Shown here piece by piece: positions 44,146 to 51,836 of a DNA stretch of 64,000 nucleotides. Position 1 is the first letter of the stretch; every line of letters begins with the position of its first letter. Source of the DNA: Bacteroidota bacterium (lineage in GTDB: Bacteria; Bacteroidota; Rhodothermia; JANXDC01); the NCBI GenBank assembly GCA_025998875.1, contig AP024675.1:2019549-2083548 (forward strand), written 5' to 3'. Under the pieces are notes generated by a model, which was not told the DNA's origin, did not search any database, and saw nothing but the letters and a program-made list of their open reading frames with translations. The position numbers were made by a program, and so were the translations under genes.

Positions 44146-46038
44146 ATGGAACTATTCCGGCCCGATATGGGCTCCTTCTGGGTAAAGCGTCGTCGGTCTG
44201 CTCCTGAGCCGGATCCGCCTCCGCCGGATCGGACCTGGCTGGAGCGGCTCGAGCAAGCCGAGGAGGGAGAGGAGATTCTGCTGCCGGAGGGGGTGATCGA
44301 GCTTCCGGAGGTGCTCCGGCGCACGGCGGGGCTCAAGCTGCGCGGGCTCGGGGTGGATCGCACCATCCTGCGCGGCCTCGGCACGGAGGCCGTTTTGCTC
44401 TTTGGCGGAGGGGATTTCAGGCTCCAGGACCTCACCGTGGAGTATGCCGGAAAAGAGGATGCCGATGTGATCCGGCTCGAGGGAGGCAGGCTCGAGCTGG
44501 AACGGGTGCGCGTTCGCGGTGGACTGCGGCTGGGGGTCGAAGAGCGGGGGGGATGCGGGCTTGTGCTCTCTGCAGAGGCCCATCTGGTGGGCAAGGACGT
44601 CGAGCTCGGACCCAACGATGGAAGCGGACTTGAGCTCCGCCAGAAGGCGATGGCGGACCTGCGTACCCTTCGGGTGCATCAGAACCGACGGGGTGGGCTT
44701 TCTCTGCTGGAGGACAGCCAGGCTCGGATCGAAGGCCTCCAGGCCGAGGAAAACGGTCAGGCAGGGTTGAGCATCCGGGATCAGGCCCGCGTAGAGGTGT
44801 TCGATAGCCTCTGCCGCCGAAACGGATATGCCGGGATGCTCTGGCAGGGGACCAGTTCGGGTCAGGTGCGCAACTGCACCCTGACCCAGAACGAGCGTTA
44901 TGGGATCGTGGTTATGGACCAGAGCGCGGTCGAGATCACGGACAGCGAGATCTCCCACAACCGCGCTTCCGGTATGCTGATCTCCGGCCGGGCCGCCCCC
45001 GTGGTGCGGGGCAATCGGTTCGAGCACAACGGGAAAAACGGCCTCGCCGTGGCCCGGCAGGCCACCCCGGCCTGCATCTCGGGAAACCGGTTTGCGAGCA
45101 ACGGCACCCACGGCCTGCTCTGTCTGGAACAGGCTTCGGTGCACGCTCAGGAAAACGAGTTCCGTGAAAACGGATCCTCCGGGCTCTGCGCAGCCGATGA
45201 GGCCCGACTGGTATCGGAGAAAAACCACATCGGCCAGCATCCCCGAGAGGGGGTTCTGCTCATGGGCAAGGTGCAGGCCACGTTTCGGGATACGCAGATC
45301 GAGGAGGCCGGCCGATATGGCCTCTGGGCCGGGGGAAAGGCTACCGTCCAGATACTGCGAGGAGAGATCCGTCGCGCCCGGGCCGTGGGCCTGATGCTCA
45401 CCCAGGGGGCGCGGGCTTTTTTAGAAGCGATCACGGTGCAGGAGAACGCCTCCGCGGGCCTGTGGCTCGAAGGGGAGGCCTATCTGGAGGCCCGTCACGT
45501 GCTCACGGCGCGCAACGGTGGGCCCGGTTGCCTGGTCCGGGGCACGGCCCATCTGCTCGGGGAACACATCTCCGGGGTGGAAAACGCGCAGAACGGCTTG
45601 CTCCTGCTTGAGGGCACACAGGCTGTGGTGCGGGAAAGCCTCTTGGAGCGCAACGGGTTGAGCGGAATCGCCTTGTACGGAACAGCCCGCCTGGAGCTGA
45701 GGCGCAGTCGACTGGCCGCAAACCGTCACCATGGTCTTGTGGCGACCGAGCAGAGCGCCCTCCAGCTGCGGGAGGTGCTCTGTGAGGGGAACGTCCAGAC
45801 GGGGATCTATCTCACCGGACAGAGCACCGGGGAGGTCTCCGGATGCGCATGCCGGGGCAATCGGGATGGCATCTGGGTGGATTCGACCTCTTCGGTGCAC
45901 GTGCAGAGCAACCGCTGTGAGGCCAACCGACGCTTCAACCTGCGCGATCGACGCCGTATCGCACGCGGAATGCGCTGGTTTTGGCTGCTGCCCGCCGTGC
46001 TGAGCGTGGCCGCGCTCTTGCGCTGGCTTCTGGGTTGA
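44146..46038 (+). CDS. Tail-anchored right-handed beta-helix protein
   Basis: Predicted 630-residue protein. About 24 turns of a beta-helix run from residue 45 to 600, with a period near 23 residues and recurring patterns such as NGKNGLAVARQATPACISGNRF, as in the pectate-lyase/NosD superfamily. There is no signal peptide: the N-terminus MELFRPDMGSFWVKRRRSAPEPD is charged. The C-terminus has a basic flank (NLRDRRRIARGMR) and one hydrophobic segment (about 610-630, WFWLLPAVLSVAALLRWLLG), so the helix should face the cytoplasm as a tail-anchored protein. No catalytic residues stand out. ATG 44146 has only GGAG one base away, so the start is uncertain; the next in-frame ATG is 44167. It lies 118 bases after the RHH gene. 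Confidence 0.8.
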   Translation: MELFRPDMGSFWVKRRRSAPEPDPPPPDRTWLERLEQAEEGEEILLPEGVIELPEVLRRTAGLKLRGLGVDRTILRGLGTEAVLLFGGGDFRLQDLTVEYAGKEDADVIRLEGGRLELERVRVRGGLRLGVEERGGCGLVLSAEAHLVGKDVELGPNDGSGLELRQKAMADLRTLRVHQNRRGGLSLLEDSQARIEGLQAEENGQAGLSIRDQARVEVFDSLCRRNGYAGMLWQGTSSGQVRNCTLTQNERYGIVVMDQSAVEITDSEISHNRASGMLISGRAAPVVRGNRFEHNGKNGLAVARQATPACISGNRFASNGTHGLLCLEQASVHAQENEFRENGSSGLCAADEARLVSEKNHIGQHPREGVLLMGKVQATFRDTQIEEAGRYGLWAGGKATVQILRGEIRRARAVGLMLTQGARAFLEAITVQENASAGLWLEGEAYLEARHVLTARNGGPGCLVRGTAHLLGEHISGVENAQNGLLLLEGTQAVVRESLLERNGLSGIALYGTARLELRRSRLAANRHHGLVATEQSALQLREVLCEGNVQTGIYLTGQSTGEVSGCACRGNRDGIWVDSTSSVHVQSNRCEANRRFNLRDRRRIARGMRWFWLLPAVLSVAALLRWLLG

Positions 46039-46253
46039 GCGCCCGCATCCCGGCCATCCCGTTCCCGAGCGCCCTATTCCATCCTGGATCGCCCGGGCAT
46101 GAGGAGCACGATTCGGGCGATCGCCTTGTTGATCTCGCCGTAACGTTAGGGGCGCTTCTGCGGCTCAAGGGGCCTGTTTTCAGCTCCTGCGTCGATGGGG
46201 CCTGCTTTGCCAATCGCTTGTAACCTTTTTGTATCCGTTCTTCCGGTCGTGGC

Positions 46254-46280
46254 ACAAAGTGCGGCCAGGGCGTACTTTGT
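46254..46280. promoter_or_regulatory. Inverted repeat before the VPS10-type gene
   Basis: ACAAAGT (46254-46260) and ACTTTGT (46274-46280) form a perfect 7-bp dyad with a 13-base centre, about 30-57 bases before the ATG at 46311. The right arm lies where a weak -7 box (TACTTTGT, 46273-46280) could stand. No -33 TTG is seen. The rest of the 272-base gap (46039-46253) shows no gene. Confidence 0.35.
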
Positions 46281-46310
46281 TATGTCCGTTCAGCGGAAGG
46301 AGGCATCTGT

Positions 46311-49300
46311 ATGCGGCGCATCTCGATCATCTGTTTGCTGATCGTGCTGGGCTTTTGCTCGGGGGCGCTTCAGGCGCAAACCGCCCGTCGGGCTCAGACA
46401 GCCGCCGCTCCAGCGCCTGCGATCGATCTGGAGGCGCTCAATAAACTGCCCTGGCGCCTTATCGGTCCCCATCGGGGTGGGCGCGTGGTGGCCGTTACGG
46501 GTGATCCCACCGATCGGCTCACTTTTTACTTCGGCGCCACGGGGGGCGGGGTGTGGAAGACCACCGATGGCGGATATACCTGGCGCAACGTATCGGATGG
46601 GTTTTTCAAAACCGGATCCGTGGGCGCCATAGAGGTCGCCCCTTCGGATCCGAACGTGATCTACGTGGGCATGGGCGAGGCCTGCATCCGGGGCAACGTC
46701 TCTCATGGCGACGGGGTATACAAGAGCACCGACGGAGGCAAGACCTGGCAGCACATGGGGCTGGCCGAAACCCGGCACATCGGCAAGATCCGGGTCCATC
46801 CCCAGAACCCCGACATCGTCTATGTGGCCGCCTTCGGGCACGCTTTCGGGCCCAACCCGGAACGTGGAGTATATCGTTCCCGCGACGGTGGCAAGAGCTG
46901 GGAGCGCGTGCTCTATCGCAACGAGCGTACGGGAGCTATTGATCTGGTCATCAACCCGAAAAACCCTCGCATCCTGTATGCTACGCTCTGGGAGGCGCAA
47001 CGCTACCCCTGGACGCTCGTAAGCGGCGGACCCGGCTCGGGGATCTTCAAGTCCACTGACGGAGGGGATAGCTGGATAGAGTTGACGAACAATCCGGGGT
47101 TGCCGCGCGGACTCAAGGGCCGTATCGGCATCGCCCTCAGCCCGGCCAATCCGGATCGGGTCTGGGCCATCATCGAGGCCGAGGGAGACGGCAAGGGCCT
47201 GTATCGTTCCGATGACGGGGGCATGACCTGGCGCCGGGTCAACAACGACGCCCCGCTGCTGCAGCGCCCCTGGTACTACATGCACGTTTACGCCGATCCC
47301 CAGAACGCGGATGTGGTCTACGTGCTCAACGTGGGGTTCTGGAAATCCACCGACGGGGGGCGGTCCTTTACCCAGATCCGCGTGCCTCACGGGGATTGCC
47401 ATGACCTGTGGATCGATCCGGCCGATCCGAAGCGGATGATCAATGGCAATGACGGGGGAGCCTGCGTCTCCTACGACGGGGGACAGACCTGGTCGACTTT
47501 GCTCAATCAGCCCACCGCGCAGTTCTATCACGTGACCACGGATAACCAGTTCCCCTACCGGGTCTACGGGGCACAGCAGGATAACTCCACGCTTTCTGTG
47601 CCCAGCCGCTCCGATAACGGCGCGATCACGCAGGAGGAATGGTATGCCGTTGGCGGGGGAGAGTCCGGCTATATCGCCGTCCGTCCCGATGATCCGAACG
47701 TGGTGTTTGCCGGAAGCTACGGCGGCCTGCTTACCCGCTACGATCACCGTACCCGACAGGTGCGCAACATCTCCGTCTGGCCCGATAACCCCATGGGATG
47801 GGGGGCCAAGGACCTCAAATACCGGTTTCAGTGGACCTACCCGATCGTGATCTCGCCTCACGATCCGAACGTGCTCTACGTGACAGCCAATGTCGTCTTC
47901 CGATCCACGAACGAGGGGCAGTCCTGGGAGGTGATCAGCCCGGATCTGACGCGCAACGATACGAGCAAGATGGGGCCTTCGGGAGGGCCGATCACGCGCG
48001 ATAACACCAGCGTGGAGTACTATGGGACCATCTTCGCCTTTGCCGAGTCCCCTGTGCAGAAGGGCGTGCTCTGGGCCGGATCCGATGATGGGCTTATTCA
48101 CGTCTCCCGCGATGGGGGACGGACCTGGGAGAACGTCACCCCGCGGGATCTGCCCGAATGGGCGTTGATTTCCATCATCGAGCCCTCTCCGTTCGATCCC
48201 GCAACGGCCTATGTGGCGGCCACGCGCTATAAGCTCGATGATTTTCGCCCCTACCTGTACAAGACCACGGATTATGGGCGCACCTGGACGCGCATCACGA
48301 ACGGCATTCCGGAAAACGATTTCACGCGCGTCATTCGGGCTGATCCCGTGCGGCGCGGCTTGCTCGTGGCGGGCACGGAGACCGGAGTGTATGTTTCCTT
48401 TGATGACGGGGCGCGCTGGTATCGCCTGCAGGGTAATCTGCCCGTAGTGCCCATTCATGATCTGGTGATCAAAGACGACGATCTGGTCGTGGCCACCCAT
48501 GGGCGTTCGTTCTGGATTCTGGATGACTGGGGAATTGTGCGCCAGTTCACCCCGCAGGTCTTCTCCGGACCGGCGCACCTGTTTCAGCCCGAACGCACGG
48601 TGCGTTTCCGGGGCGGAGGAGGATTCGGTGGGGGCGCGGGGGCTTTGCTGGCCGGACAGAACCCTCCAAATGGGGTTGTGCTCTATTACTATCTCAAGGA
48701 GCGGCCCGAGGGGGAGATTACGCTCACCATCAAAGACGCCCGCGGTCAGGTGGTGCGGCGCTTTTCCTCCCGCGCCCCGTCGGGTCCCGGAGGTGCAGAG
48801 GATGCCCCTATGGCCGAGCTGGGCTTTCCGGCTATGGGGCCGGGGGGCATGATGCGGCTTCCGGCCGAGCCCGGACTGAACCGGTTCATCTGGAATCTGC
48901 GCTATCCGGATGCGCGCACCTTGCCCGGTCTGGTGCTCTGGGCCGGTACTACGGCCGGTCCGTTGGCCGTCCCCGGTACGTACACGGTCGAGCTTTCCGT
49001 CGGAGGGCAGACGTTCAGCCAGCCGTTCGAAGTCGTTAAAGACCCCCGTCTGCCCACCACGCAGGAGGAGTTTGAGGAGCAGTTCCAGCTCTACACGCAG
49101 GTGCGGGATAAGCTCTCGCAGACCCATGAGGCCATTCTCCAGATCCGCGAACTGCGTCAGCAGCTGGACTCCTGGGGGCGTCGGGTGCAGGGGCACGCGC
49201 GGGCCCAGGAGGTACAGACGCTCATCCGGGAAATATCCAGTAAGCTCACGGCCGTGGAGGAGGAGCTCATCCAGACCCGCATCCGTTCCTCGCAAGATGC

Positions 49301-49541
49301 GCTCAACTATCCGATCAAGCTCAACAACAAGCTGGCTGCTCTGATGACAACGATCGGAAGTGCCGATGCCCGGCCGACCCAGCAGCAGTACGAGGTCTTC
49401 CGGGATCTGAGCGCCCGGGTGGACAGAGAACTCAATCGGCTCCAGGCCATCCTCCAAGAGGATTTGCCCCGTTTCAATCGTCTGGTGCGCGAACTGGACA
49501 TCCCGGCTCTGCAGGTGCGCACCCGGAGCGCGAATAACTAG
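46311..49541 (+). CDS. Exported VPS10/BNR-repeat beta-propeller protein
   Basis: Predicted 1076-residue exported protein. A signal peptide covers about 1-24 (SIICLLIVLGFCSGALQAQ). The core is a multi-bladed propeller of the VPS10/sortilin type, with about ten Asp-box-like repeats (TTDGGYTW, STDGGKTW, SRDGGKSW, STDGGDSW, SDDGGMTW, SYDGGQTW, SRDGGRTW, TTDYGRTW and others). The C-terminal part (about 780-1076) has strand-rich domains and a helical, Gln/Arg-rich segment (about 925-1076, QVRDKLSQTHEAILQIRELRQQLDSWGRRVQ). The family is frequent in Bacteroidota and its role is unknown. It may be a secreted glycosidase-like or adhesin protein. GGAAGGAGG precedes ATG 46311. Confidence 0.82.
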   Translation: MRRISIICLLIVLGFCSGALQAQTARRAQTAAAPAPAIDLEALNKLPWRLIGPHRGGRVVAVTGDPTDRLTFYFGATGGGVWKTTDGGYTWRNVSDGFFKTGSVGAIEVAPSDPNVIYVGMGEACIRGNVSHGDGVYKSTDGGKTWQHMGLAETRHIGKIRVHPQNPDIVYVAAFGHAFGPNPERGVYRSRDGGKSWERVLYRNERTGAIDLVINPKNPRILYATLWEAQRYPWTLVSGGPGSGIFKSTDGGDSWIELTNNPGLPRGLKGRIGIALSPANPDRVWAIIEAEGDGKGLYRSDDGGMTWRRVNNDAPLLQRPWYYMHVYADPQNADVVYVLNVGFWKSTDGGRSFTQIRVPHGDCHDLWIDPADPKRMINGNDGGACVSYDGGQTWSTLLNQPTAQFYHVTTDNQFPYRVYGAQQDNSTLSVPSRSDNGAITQEEWYAVGGGESGYIAVRPDDPNVVFAGSYGGLLTRYDHRTRQVRNISVWPDNPMGWGAKDLKYRFQWTYPIVISPHDPNVLYVTANVVFRSTNEGQSWEVISPDLTRNDTSKMGPSGGPITRDNTSVEYYGTIFAFAESPVQKGVLWAGSDDGLIHVSRDGGRTWENVTPRDLPEWALISIIEPSPFDPATAYVAATRYKLDDFRPYLYKTTDYGRTWTRITNGIPENDFTRVIRADPVRRGLLVAGTETGVYVSFDDGARWYRLQGNLPVVPIHDLVIKDDDLVVATHGRSFWILDDWGIVRQFTPQVFSGPAHLFQPERTVRFRGGGGFGGGAGALLAGQNPPNGVVLYYYLKERPEGEITLTIKDARGQVVRRFSSRAPSGPGGAEDAPMAELGFPAMGPGGMMRLPAEPGLNRFIWNLRYPDARTLPGLVLWAGTTAGPLAVPGTYTVELSVGGQTFSQPFEVVKDPRLPTTQEEFEEQFQLYTQVRDKLSQTHEAILQIRELRQQLDSWGRRVQGHARAQEVQTLIREISSKLTAVEEELIQTRIRSSQDALNYPIKLNNKLAALMTTIGSADARPTQQQYEVFRDLSARVDRELNRLQAILQEDLPRFNRLVRELDIPALQVRTRSANN

Positions 49542-49552
49542 GGCTATCTCCG

Positions 49553-49583
49553 GGGCGGGGGCACGGCTGTGGTGCCCCCGCCC
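49553..49583 (+). terminator. Hairpin after the VPS10-type gene
   Basis: A 12-bp stem (49553-49564 with 49572-49583) with a 7-base loop lies 12 bases after the stop. The following bases are GGTTTG, so the T-run is short. It may terminate weakly or cap the mRNA before the M28 peptidase gene 45 bases on. Confidence 0.45.
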
Positions 49584-49627
49584 GGTTTGCTGGCGCAACG
49601 GTCCTCAGCGGTAATGGAGGTCTCAGT

Positions 49628-51751
49628 ATGCCCGCCCGTATCCTCTCGATCGGATGGCTGTTATGGCTCTGCTGGGCACCCCTGCAGAGCCGGGCCCAGG
49701 AGCTCAGCCTCCTGCCCATGGAGCAGATCCGCTGGATCTGGCAGGAAGTTTCCGGGGACGCGGCCTACGAGCACATCCGGTACCTGACCCAGTTTCACCG
49801 GCCCGGCGGAGGTGCCGATGGCCTCTGGAAGGCGGCTGAATACGTGGCCGAGCGGGCGCGCGCCTACGGCCTGGAGCAGGTACGCCTCATCCGGCAGCCT
49901 TACGGCAATCGGCGTCCCTGGAACGCCCGGCTGGCCGAACTGTGGATTCCGGGGCCGAATCCGGAGCGACTGGCCAGCACGTTGCAGACCCCGTTGCATC
50001 TGGCCGACTATTCCGCAGCGACGGACGTGGAGGCCGAGCTCGTCGACGTGGGCGCAGGCCTGGAGGATCAAGATTACGCAAATCGGTCGGTTCAGGGCCG
50101 TATCGTGCTTGCGCATGGCCCACTGGCCGCCGTAGTGCGCCAGGCCGTGCGCAACCGGGGGGCGCTCGGCGTGGTCTGGTTCCCGGATCCCAACCAGGAG
50201 CGCAACATGAGCTATCCGGACCAGGTTCACTGGGCGCGCCTGCCCACGGACCTGCCCGACGGCACATCGGGCACATTTGCCTTTGTGCTTTCGGTGCGCC
50301 AGGGGCTTGCCCTGCGCGCCCGACTGCGTCGGGAGCCCATACGCGTGCGCGCCTTTGTGGATGCGGACTACCGATCCGAGCAGGGCAGCGAACCCTGGCA
50401 GGTCATGGTCGAGGCCTATATCCCGGGTACGGAACCCGATCTGCCTCAGGATATCGTGCTGACCGCCCACCTGCAGGAAGAGAAGTTCTCCGCCAACGAT
50501 GACGCCTCCGGCTGTGCCAGCTTGCTGGAGATCGCCCGCGCGCTCAACCGGCTCATCCAGGAGGGACGGCTACCCAGGCCCCGACGGAACCTGCGTTTCT
50601 GGTGGGTGACGGAGATATCCAGCCAGCGGCAGTACTTCGCCGATCATCCGGAGGCACATCGCCGCATGTGGGTGAACCTGAACCATGATATGGTGGGCGC
50701 TCATCAGGGGCAGGATGTGCTGCGCGTGCAGAACGTGACCCGGCTTCCGGCCACGCGATTCCACTTCTACAACGATGTGGTGGAGGCAGTAGTGGAATTC
50801 GTCGTATCGGCCAACACGGGCGCGCTGGCCCAACAGCAGGCCGGTATTGCGGGACTCTATCCCATACCCCATCTGGCCCATCTGGGCACCCGGCATCGCT
50901 ACAACGCGCAGATGATCTTCTTTCACAACAACACGGACCATATGACTTTTAACGAAGCGCCGATCGGCGTGCCCGGGGTGACGTTTACGAACTGGCCGGA
51001 TCACTACATCCACACTTCCGATGACGATCTGTGGAACATCGACCGAACCCAGCTGGGTCGCAACGCCGTGGCCGGCGCCCTGATCGCCTATACCATGGCC
51101 GCTGTGGGCCCCGAACAGGCTCCGGTCCTGTTGGCCGAAACCGTTGGGCGCGGGGCCGAGCGGCTTGCGCGCAACGTACGGCTGGGGTTGCTCTGGCTGG
51201 CCCGCGATCCGGACCCGGAGGCGGCCTACTGGCGGGCGCGAGAGCAGCTGGACTATGCCCTGGAGCGGGAACGTATGGCCATTTCCTCCATCACCCAGGT
51301 GGGCAAAGGCCTCGAAGGGGCTGTCTCCGGCGCCCTGGCCGGTCTGGAGCGGCGCGCCGCCGAACTGCGCCTGGAGCTGGATCGGGCCTATCGGGACCGT
51401 ACGGGCAGGAGAAACCCGCCCCCTCGGGGCACGCTCTCGGAGGCTGAACGCGCCCTGGCCGCTCTGCGGCCCGTACTGGCCGGGGGGCCGAAGGAGTTTC
51501 TGGAAAAGCGCGCTCAGCTTCCCTCCATACCCGGCCTGCACGGGCTTATGGCCTTTGAGGTCCTCAACGCCATAGACGGGCGACGTACGGCTCTGGACAT
51601 CTACCGCTTCGTCGCCGCCGAGGCCCGCGAGGCCGGGGCGCATTACTACGGAGTCGTCTCTCCGGAGGCCGTGCGGGCCTATCTGGAGGGGGCCGCCCGC
51701 ACCGGACTGGTTCGCCTGGAAAGCCGCCCGTCGGGCCGCGCGGATCGATAG
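49628..51751 (+). CDS. Exported M28-family zinc peptidase with PA-like insert and C-terminal winged-helix-like domain
   Basis: Predicted 707-residue exported aminopeptidase-like protein. A signal peptide covers about 1-23 (GWLLWLCWAPLQSRAQ). A PA-like domain (about 135-265) is inserted in the M28 fold. Metal ligand candidates are His in IVLTAHLQE, Asp in NDDASGCASLLEIARAL, Glu in WWVTEISSQ (the EE of most relatives reads TEI here), Asp in NHDMVG and His in WPDHYIHTSDDDLW. A helical region (about 505-610) and a C-terminal domain (about 640-700, FEVLNAIDGRRTALDIYRFV... GLVRLES) resembling a winged helix follow. GGTCTCAGT precedes ATG with only weak Shine-Dalgarno (TGGAGGT). It is between the propeller protein and comEC. 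Confidence 0.82.
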   Translation: MPARILSIGWLLWLCWAPLQSRAQELSLLPMEQIRWIWQEVSGDAAYEHIRYLTQFHRPGGGADGLWKAAEYVAERARAYGLEQVRLIRQPYGNRRPWNARLAELWIPGPNPERLASTLQTPLHLADYSAATDVEAELVDVGAGLEDQDYANRSVQGRIVLAHGPLAAVVRQAVRNRGALGVVWFPDPNQERNMSYPDQVHWARLPTDLPDGTSGTFAFVLSVRQGLALRARLRREPIRVRAFVDADYRSEQGSEPWQVMVEAYIPGTEPDLPQDIVLTAHLQEEKFSANDDASGCASLLEIARALNRLIQEGRLPRPRRNLRFWWVTEISSQRQYFADHPEAHRRMWVNLNHDMVGAHQGQDVLRVQNVTRLPATRFHFYNDVVEAVVEFVVSANTGALAQQQAGIAGLYPIPHLAHLGTRHRYNAQMIFFHNNTDHMTFNEAPIGVPGVTFTNWPDHYIHTSDDDLWNIDRTQLGRNAVAGALIAYTMAAVGPEQAPVLLAETVGRGAERLARNVRLGLLWLARDPDPEAAYWRAREQLDYALERERMAISSITQVGKGLEGAVSGALAGLERRAAELRLELDRAYRDRTGRRNPPPRGTLSEAERALAALRPVLAGGPKEFLEKRAQLPSIPGLHGLMAFEVLNAIDGRRTALDIYRFVAAEAREAGAHYYGVVSPEAVRAYLEGAARTGLVRLESRPSGRADR

Positions 51752-51836
51752 CTGGCCCGGACATCGGCGGGTTCGGTACCTGTAACCTCCGCTGGCACCC
51801 CGGAGGTCCTGGCGGCTGAAAGGAAGGGGAGGGAGC

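Noticed and set aside
45935-46255. Minus-strand frame of 106 codons after the beta-helix gene
   Set aside because: It overlaps the beta-helix 3' end, has no ribosome-binding site and shows low-complexity Arg/Pro composition.
46290-49598. Very long open frame (1102 codons) on the minus strand opposite the VPS10-type gene
   Set aside because: High G+C DNA with biased codon use gives long antisense frames. It has no ribosome-binding site or domain, and the plus-strand gene is clearly real. Similar frames opposite valS (20702-23314) and the T9SS protein (59313-62324) were dismissed for the same reason.
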